A stretch of 6,728 nt of DNA from JBBRMY01 sp038230595. Its GTDB lineage: Bacteria > Bacteroidota > Ignavibacteria > Tepidaquicellales > Tepidaquicellaceae. The DNA lies in contig JBBRMY010000133.1 of assembly GCA_038230595.1 (NCBI GenBank), positions 1 to 6,728 on the forward strand, in the 5' to 3' direction. The notes beneath the pieces are model-generated. The model worked only from the letters and a program-made list of their open reading frames with translations, was not told the origin of the DNA and did no database searches. Below are positions 1 to 6,203 of this stretch, piece after piece. Made by a program: the position numbers and the translations under genes. Numbering within the stretch: position 1 is the stretch's first letter; each line of letters opens with the position of its first letter.

Positions 1-195
1 AGAAGTAATAGTAATACCTCTTTCTTTTTCCTGTTCCATCCAGTCCATAGTTGCTGCACCTTCATGCACTTCACCTATTCTGTGAACTTTTCCTGTATAA
101 TATAAAATTCTTTCAGTAGTAGTCGTCTTACCTGCATCAATGTGAGCAGATATTCCTATATTTCTGGTTTTTTCTATTGAAACTTGTCTGGCCAT
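1..195 (-). CDS. fusA: Elongation factor G, N-terminal part (runs off the left edge)
   Basis: EF-G is the cytosolic GTPase that drives ribosomal translocation and, with RRF, ribosome recycling. Only the first 65 codons are present. They read MARQVSIEKTRNIGISAHID and continue with the G1/P-loop AHIDAGKTTTT (residues 17-27) and the switch I start EKERGITITS (residues 56-65), all diagnostic for EF-G. The ATG is preceded about a dozen bases upstream by an AAAGGAA stretch that may serve as ribosome binding site. It is the third gene of the str operon, 111 nt after rpsG on the same strand, the usual order. No frameshift is seen in the visible part. Whether this is the canonical translocation EF-G or a second paralogue cannot be told from the N-terminus alone, but its place after rpsL-rpsG favours the canonical one. 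Confidence 0.97.
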   Translation of the reverse strand, partial: MARQVSIEKTRNIGISAHIDAGKTTTTERILYYTGKVHRIGEVHEGAATMDWMEQEKERGITITS

Positions 196-306
196 TGTAA
201 TTTAAATTCCTTTGTATTTAAAATTTCGTGTTAATATAAAGCATCTTAATCAATTGGTAACAGCATCGTTGCCATAATAATTTTTATTCCCGCTATCAGG
301 TGTGAA

Positions 307-774
307 TTACCACTTAAAGTGAGCAAAAGCTTTGTTAGCATCTGCCATTTTATGGACATCATCTTTTTTCTTAACTGAGCTTCCTTCGCCAACAGCTGCT
401 GCCATTAGTTCATTTGCTAATCTAAGTGCCATTGATTTTTCATTTCTTGCTCTGGCATAAGCTAAGATCCATTTTATTGCTAGAGCTATTCTTCTGTCAG
501 GTCTTACTTCTGTAGGAACCTGATAGTTTGCGCCGCCGACTCTTCTTGATTTAACTTCAACAGAAGGCTGAACGTTGTTAATAGCTTTTCTGAAAGAATC
601 CAAAGGCTCACCTTTAGTCTTTTCTGCAATAATATCAAATGCGGAATACATTATTCCCTGTGAAGTCTGTTTTTTACCATCTTCCATAAGGGCATTAATG
701 AATCTGCCGACTAAAATGTCATTAAACTTTGAATCAGGTATCCTGATCCTTTTCTCAGCTCTTTTTCTTCTCAT
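307..774 (-). CDS. rpsG: 30S ribosomal protein uS7
   Basis: uS7 is a primary 16S rRNA binder that nucleates assembly of the 30S head and lines the E site. The 155-aa product is full length for the bacterial family (about 155-156). It starts MRRKRAEKR and carries the family signature around residues 75-90 (KSRRVGGANYQVPTEV), followed by RPDRRIALAIKW and the C-terminal AFAHFKW. The ATG lies 39 nt after the rpsL stop and the start agrees with the conserved N-terminus. In E. coli, uS7 represses its own operon by binding a longer rpsL-rpsG spacer. The spacer here is short and shows no obvious hairpin, so that form of control is not evident. Confidence 0.98.
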   Translation of the reverse strand: MRRKRAEKRIRIPDSKFNDILVGRFINALMEDGKKQTSQGIMYSAFDIIAEKTKGEPLDSFRKAINNVQPSVEVKSRRVGGANYQVPTEVRPDRRIALAIKWILAYARARNEKSMALRLANELMAAAVGEGSSVKKKDDVHKMADANKAFAHFKW

Positions 775-813
775 TTATAATATAAATTGTAATAATTCGG
801 TTTATGGGGAAAA

Positions 814-1203
814 CTATTTTTTAGCTGCTGGCGCTGCAATCTTCTTTGCGCCATATTTTGACCTGGCTTGCTTTCTGTTAGCAACTCCGGCTGTATCCAT
901 CGCACCACGTATTATATGATATCGTACTCCAGGCAGATCCTTAACTCTTCCTCCTCTTATCAGAACAATCGAGTGTTCCTGAAGATTATGTCCTTCACCC
1001 GGAATATAAGCTGTTACTTCTATTCCATTTGTAAGACGTACTCTTGCAACTTTTCTTAGTGCGGAGTTTGGTTTTTTCGGGGTGGATGTATATACTCTTG
1101 TACATACGCCTCTTTTTTGCGGGCAGCTATCCATAGCAGGAGCTTTAGACTTAAACTCGATCTGCTTTCTACCTTTACGTATTAATTGGTTGATTGTAGG
1201 CAC
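814..1203 (-). CDS. rpsL: 30S ribosomal protein uS12
   Basis: uS12 sits at the decoding centre and controls accuracy. The 129-aa product has the family motifs in order: N-terminal PTINQLIRKGRK, CPQKRGVCTRVYT (27-39), TPKKPNSALRKV (41-52), GEGHNLQEHS (69-78), RVKDLPGVRYH (86-96) and the basic C-terminus KQARSKYG followed by a short Lys/Ala tail. Lys43, Lys44 and Lys88, the positions where streptomycin-resistance substitutions usually fall, are wild type. Asp89 in the KDLPG loop is the residue that RimO methylthiolates in bacteria that have the enzyme. The start codon is GTG (1203-1201), chosen because it gives the conserved MPTINQL start. A GAAAGG stretch lies upstream, but 14 nt away, so it is a weak ribosome site. 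First gene of the str operon. Confidence 0.98.
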   Translation of the reverse strand: MPTINQLIRKGRKQIEFKSKAPAMDSCPQKRGVCTRVYTSTPKKPNSALRKVARVRLTNGIEVTAYIPGEGHNLQEHSIVLIRGGRVKDLPGVRYHIIRGAMDTAGVANRKQARSKYGAKKIAAPAAKK

Positions 1204-1244
1204 TTTTTAGAGATTTACCTTTCTTGAAATTTTAGACAATAATA

Positions 1245-1273
1245 AAAATACGAAATTTGCAGCGGATAGTCAA
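1245..1273 (-). promoter_or_regulatory. Candidate promoter of the str operon
   Basis: Reading the minus strand, TTGACT (1273-1268) is followed after exactly 17 nt by TATTTT (1250-1245), a good match to a housekeeping -35/-10 pair. The same bases extended by two (TATTTTTA) match seven of eight positions of TATTTTTG, an instance of the Bacteroidota -7 element TAnnTTTG, with TTG 20 nt upstream. Transcription would begin near 1238, leaving a leader of roughly 35 nt before the rpsL GTG. The position fits, between the hairpin at 1329-1358 and rpsL, but AT-rich DNA gives such matches by chance and no start site is known. Confidence 0.5.
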
Positions 1274-1328
1274 GATTATTAGAAGTGGTTTTATACGGAT
1301 TTAAAAGTAGAGGTTGAATAGAAGATTA

Positions 1329-1358
1329 AACCTGACAGGTTATATCCCCTGTCAGGTT
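1329..1358. repeat. Palindromic hairpin, possible terminator and/or dispersed intergenic repeat
   Basis: Two perfect 11-bp arms, AACCTGACAGG (1329-1339) and CCTGTCAGGTT (1348-1358), flank an 8-nt loop. It starts 10 nt after the stop of the outer-membrane protein gene and before the str promoter, where a terminator is expected. On the minus strand, however, it is followed by TTAATCTTC, not a proper T-run, so intrinsic termination would be weak. Each arm is itself nearly palindromic (CCTG-n-CAGG). A degenerate relative occurs at 4265-4294 in this window. From memory, CCTGACAGG-type palindromes recur between genes in Bacteroidota/Ignavibacteria; that needs a genome count to confirm. Confidence 0.75.
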
Positions 1359-1368
1359 ACTTATAAAA

Positions 1369-3051
1369 TTAATAATCCCAGTTCATTCTGAAAAATCCAA
1401 AAGAAACATCGTTTTTAGTCCCGTTTGTAACATTATTATCCAGTCTATAGATATATTTGAACTCAAAAATAATATCCCTGATCAATTCAACATTCATTCC
1501 TAGTGTTACTATCTGAGTATTTACCCTGTTGCCGTCTAAGAAATAAGCATGGTCAGCATCAAGCAGCTCTCCTCTATATGGAACTTGCACATCGCCTCCA
1601 ACATTTCTGATCAAATTTCCCTGGGCATCAGTTATATTATTTCCTTTTCTTATGAATTGATATTCCAATAAACCATTCACCCATTCACTGAAATTATATT
1701 TTGCCTTTGTATATATTTCATCAGAATTTGGACCAATCGGATTTCCAAGAATCGTTCCAAAAGCGGTGTAAGTATTTTTATTATCTATATGCGAATAGAC
1801 ATAAGGACGTATCTTTGTATATTCCAGTACAAGTGAAAGATTTCTTAATTTAAAGGGTTCATACAAGTATGTTCCTACCTGATAAGCTGTTTTGTTTGAA
1901 GTTTTTTGCAAGTCTCCAAGATTTCCAATAATATCTTCATCAAGAAAAAATGTACCCTGAAATTCTATATCTTTTAAGAAATGGGTCTGAAGCTGGAACG
2001 AAAGTGTTCCATTATCCCTGTCCTGAAGTGATTGTTCCGCAAACTTATAGAATATAAACGGATTGAGATAAGCCAACTCGAGTGGACGGGAGTAAACCAT
2101 TGCCTCTTCAAGTGAAAAATCAAATAGATTTTTTATTTCAATTGTTGCCATATTAGCTGCCCAATACTTTGTGTAGTTTGCTTCTCTATTATATCTTGAA
2201 AAATTTCCTACAGTAGATGCAGTGATGGATGAATAATGAAAAATATCGTAATCAAAATTAAATCTCAGAAAATCCATATCTGGACCTAAGCCTGAAAGAA
2301 CAAGACTTTTTCCATATCCATATCCGTATTTCAATTGCTCTCTTCCCAGCTGAACGGATATTCTCATATCTTCATATGGATTCGCCTGATAACGAAGATA
2401 CCCATCCGTATAATCAAAGCTCCTTACGTTTTCTATATTTTCGTTAAATTTAAAATTGTGTGCCAGGTCAGGAGCAGTAAGCAGCTGAAGAAATTCAGCT
2501 CCGCCTAATCCCCCTTTATCAAAACTGTATGAATATCCAAGATGCTTGAAAACTGTTCCGGAAAATCTTGCTCCTCCGTCATAGCTGTTAGAAGCAGAAT
2601 CAGATGGCTTAAAGCTTCTTGAAAAAGAAAATCGTGTTGCTATGCCGCTTATATATAAATTATTTTCAGGCTTATCTATATAGTATAGATATTTCAGTTT
2701 CTTTGAAAGAAATCCATCCACTTTTTGAGAAAAATTTTCACCATGGCCGAATAGCGAGGCAGTGTTACTATTATCAAGTCCTCCTACTTCAAATTCCAGC
2801 TGATATTTCTTTAAGAATTTTTTCTCTACTTTTGATAATGAAGAATCCTGCTTAGCGATCTGTGATAGGAAATAATCGATCCTACCCTTGGAAAGGTTTG
2901 CATCATTATCAATATAATGAATAAGACCTTTAACGCTCATCTCCTTTATAAAACTATAAACAGGATTTGAAAGCGGAACATTTTCCATCTGCGCTTTTAA
3001 TGTAAATACAGGAATTGCAATTAATATAAGTACGAGTAAATATTTTTTCAT
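1369..3051 (-). CDS. Wzi-like outer-membrane beta-barrel protein (capsule assembly family-like)
   Basis: The 560-aa product begins with a signal peptide: MKKY, a hydrophobic run at about 5-17 and probable signal peptidase I cleavage after TLKA (residue 20), with no lipobox cysteine. Residues 25-65 (PLSNPVYSFIKEM, then KGLIHYID, LSKGRIDYFLSQI) form a small helical, SLH-like segment seen ahead of many Wzi-type barrels in this phylum. The rest alternates aromatic and polar residues as in beta strands and ends FFRMNWDY, with a terminal aromatic as expected for BAM-recognised proteins. Family-like motifs are GREQLKYGYGYGKSLVLSG (236-254) and LELAYLNPFIFYKFAEQSL with DRDN (324-347), which recall the Wzi capsule-assembly family. 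Wzi in E. coli anchors capsule polysaccharide on the surface; here that role is inference, and no polysaccharide genes are nearby. The gene appears monocistronic. Confidence 0.72.
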   Translation of the reverse strand: MKKYLLVLILIAIPVFTLKAQMENVPLSNPVYSFIKEMSVKGLIHYIDNDANLSKGRIDYFLSQIAKQDSSLSKVEKKFLKKYQLEFEVGGLDNSNTASLFGHGENFSQKVDGFLSKKLKYLYYIDKPENNLYISGIATRFSFSRSFKPSDSASNSYDGGARFSGTVFKHLGYSYSFDKGGLGGAEFLQLLTAPDLAHNFKFNENIENVRSFDYTDGYLRYQANPYEDMRISVQLGREQLKYGYGYGKSLVLSGLGPDMDFLRFNFDYDIFHYSSITASTVGNFSRYNREANYTKYWAANMATIEIKNLFDFSLEEAMVYSRPLELAYLNPFIFYKFAEQSLQDRDNGTLSFQLQTHFLKDIEFQGTFFLDEDIIGNLGDLQKTSNKTAYQVGTYLYEPFKLRNLSLVLEYTKIRPYVYSHIDNKNTYTAFGTILGNPIGPNSDEIYTKAKYNFSEWVNGLLEYQFIRKGNNITDAQGNLIRNVGGDVQVPYRGELLDADHAYFLDGNRVNTQIVTLGMNVELIRDIIFEFKYIYRLDNNVTNGTKNDVSFGFFRMNWDY

Positions 3052-3250
3052 TGGTTAATTAGGTGAGATGGAAATTACAAATATTGGATTGAATTTTTAA
3101 TGTAATAGTTTACTCCCCTCCTTTACTTTTATTCCCTACCGCTGTTGGTGTTTTCCATCAACAGCCACAAAATCAGACGATCCCTGATAAATAGATTAAA
3201 ACGTTTCCTTTTATCACTGAATCTTAAAATCAAAATGAATAATTTAATTC
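3052..3250. promoter_or_regulatory. Divergent intergenic region between the Wzi-like and radical SAM genes
   Basis: This 199-bp stretch must hold promoters for both flanking genes, which point away from each other. I see no convincing -35/-10 or Bacteroidota -33/-7 pair for either. Its clear structural element is the hairpin at 3141-3165. No coding potential or RNA gene is recognisable. The plus-strand gene has an in-frame TAA (3245-3247) just before its ATG, so its start cannot extend into this region. Confidence 0.5.
3141..3165. repeat. Inverted repeat (10-bp stem, 5-nt loop) in the divergent spacer
   Basis: GCTGTTGGTG (3141-3150) and CATCAACAGC (3156-3165) pair over 10 positions, nine Watson-Crick and one G-T, around the loop TTTTC. 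The stem is GC-richer than its surroundings. Neither strand shows a T-run after it, so it does not look like a simple intrinsic terminator, and no gene ends here on either strand. It could be an operator for a dimeric regulator, a transcribed leader hairpin of one flanking gene, or another dispersed repeat. The sequence does not decide between these. Confidence 0.6.
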
Positions 3251-4246
3251 ATGTTCGAACCTTCATACATAAAACTTTTCCAAACCGGTGAGCTTCAAGA
3301 AAGAGCGGGGATCTTAAGATCTATGCTCTCAGATTGCAATATCTGTCCAAAGGATTGCAAAGTAAACCGCCTTGAGAATAAGATTGCTGCATGTTATTCA
3401 GGATACCTACCTGTTGTTTCTTCTTATTGCATTCATTATGGTGAAGAGCCGTTAATCGTCGGCTCCAGGAAGAATAATAATGAGAACGGCTGCGGGAATA
3501 TCTTTTTCGGCAATTGTAATCTCAGATGCGTTTATTGCCAGAACTATGAAATTTCCCAAAACCATAAGCTTGAAATAAAAAATGAAGTAAGCATTGAAAG
3601 ACTGGCTGATATTATGCTTGAACTTCAAAACAAGAAAGTGAATGCAATCGGACTTGTATCACCGACACACTTTGTTCCTCAGATAGTTCTTGCATTGCTG
3701 ATCGCAATTCCAAAAGGGTTGAATATCCCGTTAGTGTATAATACAAATTCATATGACTCACTTGAAGTTTTAAAATTGCTCGATGGAATTATTGATATAT
3801 ATCTTCCTGATATTAAATATTCAGAAAATGAAACTGGTTACAAATACTCAAAAGTAAAAAATTATGCCGATCATGCGCAGGCAGCTATAAGAGAAATGTA
3901 CAGGCAGACAGGAAGCGAACTGATCATTGAGAATGGATTGTTGAAGCGCGGATTATTAGTGCGTCATTTAATATTGCCGAATGAAATGGCAGGCAGCTAT
4001 GATACTTTAAAATATTTATCTGAGATGGATAAGAATATCAACTTATCTGTTATGTCGCAGTATTATCCTACACACAAAGCTCTTGAGATTGATCTTCTTT
4101 CAAGAAATATACGCGAACGCGAATATGATAAAGTTATGAACTGGATGGAAGAACTTGGATTAGAAAATGGCTTTGTTCAGGAGTTCGAATCTGAACATTA
4201 TTACAGGCCGGATTTTAAAGACAGAGCCGAGCCGTTTAAGAGGTAA
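3251..4246 (+). CDS. Radical SAM protein, PflA-like COG1313 family
   Basis: The 331-aa product is a radical SAM enzyme. The cluster-binding motif CNLRCVYC (Cys89, Cys93, Cys96) matches CX3CX2C and is followed by QNYEIS, typical of the family annotated as putative pyruvate formate-lyase activating enzyme (COG1313, related to AmrS). Upstream lies a second cysteine set, CNICPKDC (Cys29, 32, 36) plus Cys48, also conserved in that family and possibly binding a metal or a second cluster. Other family-like stretches are HYGEEPLIVG (62-71), DGIIDIYLPDIKYS (178-191), AAIREMYRQTG (211-221), LLVRHLILP (235-243) and MSQYYPTH (268-275). The substrate is unknown for most members, and no glycyl-radical enzyme or Memo/AMMECR1 partner is in this window. 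The ATG is the first start after an in-frame TAA. Between GSRK and the GCGNIFF segment there is an Asn-rich insert and an extra Cys81. Confidence 0.9.
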   Translation: MFEPSYIKLFQTGELQERAGILRSMLSDCNICPKDCKVNRLENKIAACYSGYLPVVSSYCIHYGEEPLIVGSRKNNNENGCGNIFFGNCNLRCVYCQNYEISQNHKLEIKNEVSIERLADIMLELQNKKVNAIGLVSPTHFVPQIVLALLIAIPKGLNIPLVYNTNSYDSLEVLKLLDGIIDIYLPDIKYSENETGYKYSKVKNYADHAQAAIREMYRQTGSELIIENGLLKRGLLVRHLILPNEMAGSYDTLKYLSEMDKNINLSVMSQYYPTHKALEIDLLSRNIREREYDKVMNWMEELGLENGFVQEFESEHYYRPDFKDRAEPFKR

Positions 4247-4264
4247 AATGAACAAATTAATTCT

Positions 4265-4294
4265 GACCTGTTAGGTTATTTTTCCTGTAAGTTC
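4265..4294. repeat. Degenerate copy of the 1329-1358 palindrome
   Basis: Aligned without gaps to the hairpin at 1329-1358, this stretch matches 21 of 30 positions, including ACCTG, AGGTTAT and CCTGT. The outer parts of the arms have lost pairing (about 7 of 11 pairs remain). It begins 19 nt after the radical SAM stop codon, so, like the intact copy, it sits just downstream of a gene. It may be a decayed member of one dispersed family. Chance similarity between two short intergenic stretches is not excluded. Confidence 0.45.
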
Positions 4295-4323
4295 GCTTTT
4301 CCATCCGGCTTGTTTACTACTCA

Positions 4324-4350
4324 AAAGATTCGGAACGAAAAGTAATCTTT
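4324..4350 (-). terminator. Weak terminator-like stem after the yigZ-family gene
   Basis: AAAGATT (4324-4330) and AATCTTT (4344-4350) form a 7-bp, AT-rich stem with a 13-nt loop, starting 7 nt beyond the stop codon at 4358-4360. On the minus strand the second arm runs into CTTTTGAG, a short T-run. The stem is thermodynamically weak, so this is only a candidate end of the four-gene unit. On the plus strand it could also act on transcripts from the radical SAM gene, since the two genes converge here. Confidence 0.3.
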
Positions 4351-4357
4351 CTTTGTG

Positions 4358-4984
4358 TTATAAAATAATCCTGCCGGCTCCAAATGTTATCTGTTCAAAA
4401 TTTTCATTGAAATCTTCAACTTTTGAAAGTCGAATCTTGCAATCCAGAACAACTTCTTCCCCTGACCTGTTATCTGTAATACTTCCTTCAACCGCATTCA
4501 GCATTCTGATAACATTGTTCATATACTTGTAATCGAAGTATAGAGTAAGAAAAGAATAATTAATTTTCTCTGTCTTTTCAGCCTGCTCCAGACAATGATC
4601 TGTCGCTTCAAAATAAGCCCGCTTTAATCCTCCAACTCCTAATTTTATTCCTCCAAAATATCTTGTTACGATTACAATAACGTCTGATAAATTGTGCTTT
4701 GTAATTGAATCAAATACCGGTTTACCTGAAGACCCTGAAGGTTCACCATCATCAGAATACCTGAAGTTACTTTCATCTGTTCCGATCTTATATCCATATG
4801 GATGATGAGATGCATCGTAATATTTTTCTTTAACTTTTTTTAAAGTATCACGAAGCATTTCAGCATTTTCAAACGGGAATGCACTTGCTATGAATTTAGA
4901 TCTTTCAATTTTTATCTCAAATTCAGATGGGGTTTTTAAAGTAAGGTAGGAATCTTTACAAGAATCGGTCATGCAATCTGGCAT
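4358..4984 (-). CDS. YigZ/IMPACT family protein
   Basis: The 208-aa product matches the YigZ (UPF0029/IMPACT N-terminal) family, typically about 200 aa with an N-terminal catalytic-like fold and a C-terminal ferredoxin-like domain. Diagnostic stretches are ERSKFIA (27-33), YYDASHHPYGYKIG (55-68), YSDDGEPSGSSGKPV (76-90) and VIVTRYFGGIKLGVGGLKRAY (104-124). Family members bind nucleic acid or ribosomes; eukaryotic IMPACT/Yih1 modulates Gcn2, while the bacterial role is unsettled. The product is soluble, without signal peptide or membrane segment. Two starts are possible: ATG at 4984 (as given) or the in-frame ATG at 4972 (Met5, MTDSCKD). They overlap the preceding gene by 29 or 17 nt, so translational coupling is likely either way. 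It is probably the last gene of the unit that starts at 6718, although yigZ homologues are usually unconnected to such neighbours. Confidence 0.92.
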   Translation of the reverse strand: MPDCMTDSCKDSYLTLKTPSEFEIKIERSKFIASAFPFENAEMLRDTLKKVKEKYYDASHHPYGYKIGTDESNFRYSDDGEPSGSSGKPVFDSITKHNLSDVIVIVTRYFGGIKLGVGGLKRAYFEATDHCLEQAEKTEKINYSFLTLYFDYKYMNNVIRMLNAVEGSITDNRSGEEVVLDCKIRLSKVEDFNENFEQITFGAGRIIL

Positions 4985-5675
4985 TCATAGTTCTTTCATA
5001 TTGATCTTTTTTTTCAGGAATCTTCTCCATCATATATTCAAAATAATCTTTCCAGTATTCCTTGCCGGATCTTCCTTCTTTTATAGCTGCAAGCTTCAGA
5101 GGAAGCGCTTTTTCCGCAGCAAAATAATTTAAAACATAATATTCAAGAGCTCTGACCCTGTCATCAGGAATATATGTATTTATTGAACCGCAGCTCTCGC
5201 ACTTAATATTTAAGGACATAAAAGAATAAATATTTATTGGCAGCTCTGCTCCGCATTGCGTGCATCTATGGAGTTTTTTTTCATTCACATGCTCTTTAAC
5301 ATTGCTTAATATTTTTTGCGCTGCCTTAACATATGTTTCTGTTTCAAAGGATGTGAATTCAATTTCAAGATATGTTTTAAGTTGTCTCATTTTCGTCATC
5401 GCATCTCTTTCTTCAGCTCCTGAAAATCCAAGCTTATAGAACTGCTGGCTCATTTTCGAAAAACCTGACTCAGCTTTCTCTCCAAGCTGTGTCACGGTCT
5501 GATCACGAAGTGCTGTAAAAATATTAATTAGAATTATCGTGTCAAACGATAAACTTTCGATCGTTTCTTCCAGCGGCTGCTTTGCGCTTTCAATAATTTC
5601 ATGGTAACGCAATTTCAGCTTTCCAAGAAATATATCCAGCCTCTGCATTAAAGCAGTTTTTTCTTCCGCACCCAA
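4956..5675 (-). CDS. Uncharacterised helical protein with central zinc ribbon
   Basis: I do not recognise this 239-aa protein. Residues 10-130 are predominantly helical and charged (for example RLDIFLGKLKLRYHEIIESA, then MTKMRQLKTYLEIEF), with a hydrophobic patch at 44-55 too short for a confident membrane span. A four-cysteine zinc ribbon follows: CTQC (Cys138, Cys141) and CESC (Cys159, Cys162) separated by 17 residues, then a helical C-terminus with several aromatic pairs (EYYVLNYF, EYWKDYFEYM). No signal peptide, so probably cytosolic. The start is unsure. TTG at 5675 leaves 6 nt after the previous stop, while ATG at 5648 (MQRLDIFLG) leaves 33 nt and has a GGAAGAAAA stretch upstream. The frame is the same as that of the upstream gene, separated by its TAA and two codons. 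It is likely co-transcribed with, and may bind, the other two unknown products. Confidence 0.75.
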   Translation of the reverse strand: MGAEEKTALMQRLDIFLGKLKLRYHEIIESAKQPLEETIESLSFDTIILINIFTALRDQTVTQLGEKAESGFSKMSQQFYKLGFSGAEERDAMTKMRQLKTYLEIEFTSFETETYVKAAQKILSNVKEHVNEKKLHRCTQCGAELPINIYSFMSLNIKCESCGSINTYIPDDRVRALEYYVLNYFAAEKALPLKLAAIKEGRSGKEYWKDYFEYMMEKIPEKKDQYERTMNARLHDRFL

Positions 5676-5681
5676 TATTAA

Positions 5682-6203
5682 TTATTTAGCATTTTCGAAT
5701 AGTTTTGAACCGCAGAATGCACACTCATTATTCTGCTCTTCTTCAAGACGGGGAGCTCCGCAGTTTTTACACTTTATTGTAAATTGCTTTTCAGCTTTTA
5801 AACCGGAAGAATATTTCTCAGTTCCAATGGCAGAGTTCTTAAAGATATCACCTATACCTGAAAACGGCTTTATCTTTGAATAATATTCCAGAACTTTCTT
5901 ATCCGTATTAAACGAATTTAAAACAGTGTTAAGATCTTCTTTTTCTTCTCCGGATAATGCCGCCAACTTAGTTTTGTTTGCTGAAATTATCTTTTCATAA
6001 ACTCTTCTAAGCTCTATAGGATATGCTCCTTTAGTTATCTTCATTTCACCGGAAGAAATCTTTGCTTTTTCTTCCGGTGTTAGCGAGTCAGCTTCATATT
6101 TATCCATAATATTTTTCCAGTCGGCACCGCCTCCTTTTTCCGAATGATATGCAGACTGCCAGGCAGAATCAATTTTATCTGTAAATTCTTTTGCAGCATC
6201 CAT
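5682..6203 (-). CDS. Uncharacterised protein with C-terminal zinc ribbon
   Basis: This 173-aa protein is not one I can name. Residues 1-135 are charged and likely helical (AKEFTDKIDSAWQSAYHSE, then LTPEEKAKISSGEMKI, then IELRRVYEKIISANKTKLAAL), with no signal peptide or membrane segment. The C-terminus is a compact zinc ribbon: CKNC (Cys145, Cys148), 12 residues, then CAFC (Cys161, Cys164), ending GSKLFENAK. Such ribbons commonly mediate protein or nucleic acid contacts. The ATG at 6203-6201 shares one base with the stop of the preceding gene (TAATG), the classic arrangement for coupled reinitiation. The next gene also carries a zinc ribbon but with a longer loop, so the two are not obviously recent copies of each other. 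Confidence 0.8.
   Translation of the reverse strand: MDAAKEFTDKIDSAWQSAYHSEKGGGADWKNIMDKYEADSLTPEEKAKISSGEMKITKGAYPIELRRVYEKIISANKTKLAALSGEEKEDLNTVLNSFNTDKKVLEYYSKIKPFSGIGDIFKNSAIGTEKYSSGLKAEKQFTIKCKNCGAPRLEEEQNNECAFCGSKLFENAK

Noticed and set aside
240..275. Direct repeat GATGCT and weak GGCAAC/GTTACC stem in the rpsG-fusA spacer
   Set aside because: The stem is 6 bp with a mismatch and the direct repeat is only 6 nt; too weak to call a regulatory element.
575..919. Plus-strand open frame of 114 codons
   Set aside because: It lies antisense to rpsG and rpsL, whose conserved products are unmistakable; composition is what antisense ribosomal genes give.
868..1059. Plus-strand open frame of 63 codons
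   Set aside because: Antisense to rpsL, no recognisable protein features.
1060..1090. Possible streptomycin-resistance substitutions in uS12
   Set aside because: The TPKKPNSALRK segment and Lys88 are wild type, so no resistance mutation is present.
2619..2855. Plus-strand open frame of 78 codons
   Set aside because: Antisense within the Wzi-like barrel gene; no start context or family resemblance.
3078..3085. AATATTTG on the minus strand as a Bacteroidota -7 element for the Wzi-like gene
   Set aside because: One mismatch to TAnnTTTG and no TTG at the expected distance upstream; not above chance in AT-rich DNA.
3235..3291. Short ATG frame overlapping the start of the radical SAM gene
   Set aside because: Only 18 codons, in a different frame, no ribosome site; could be an upstream leader but nothing supports it.
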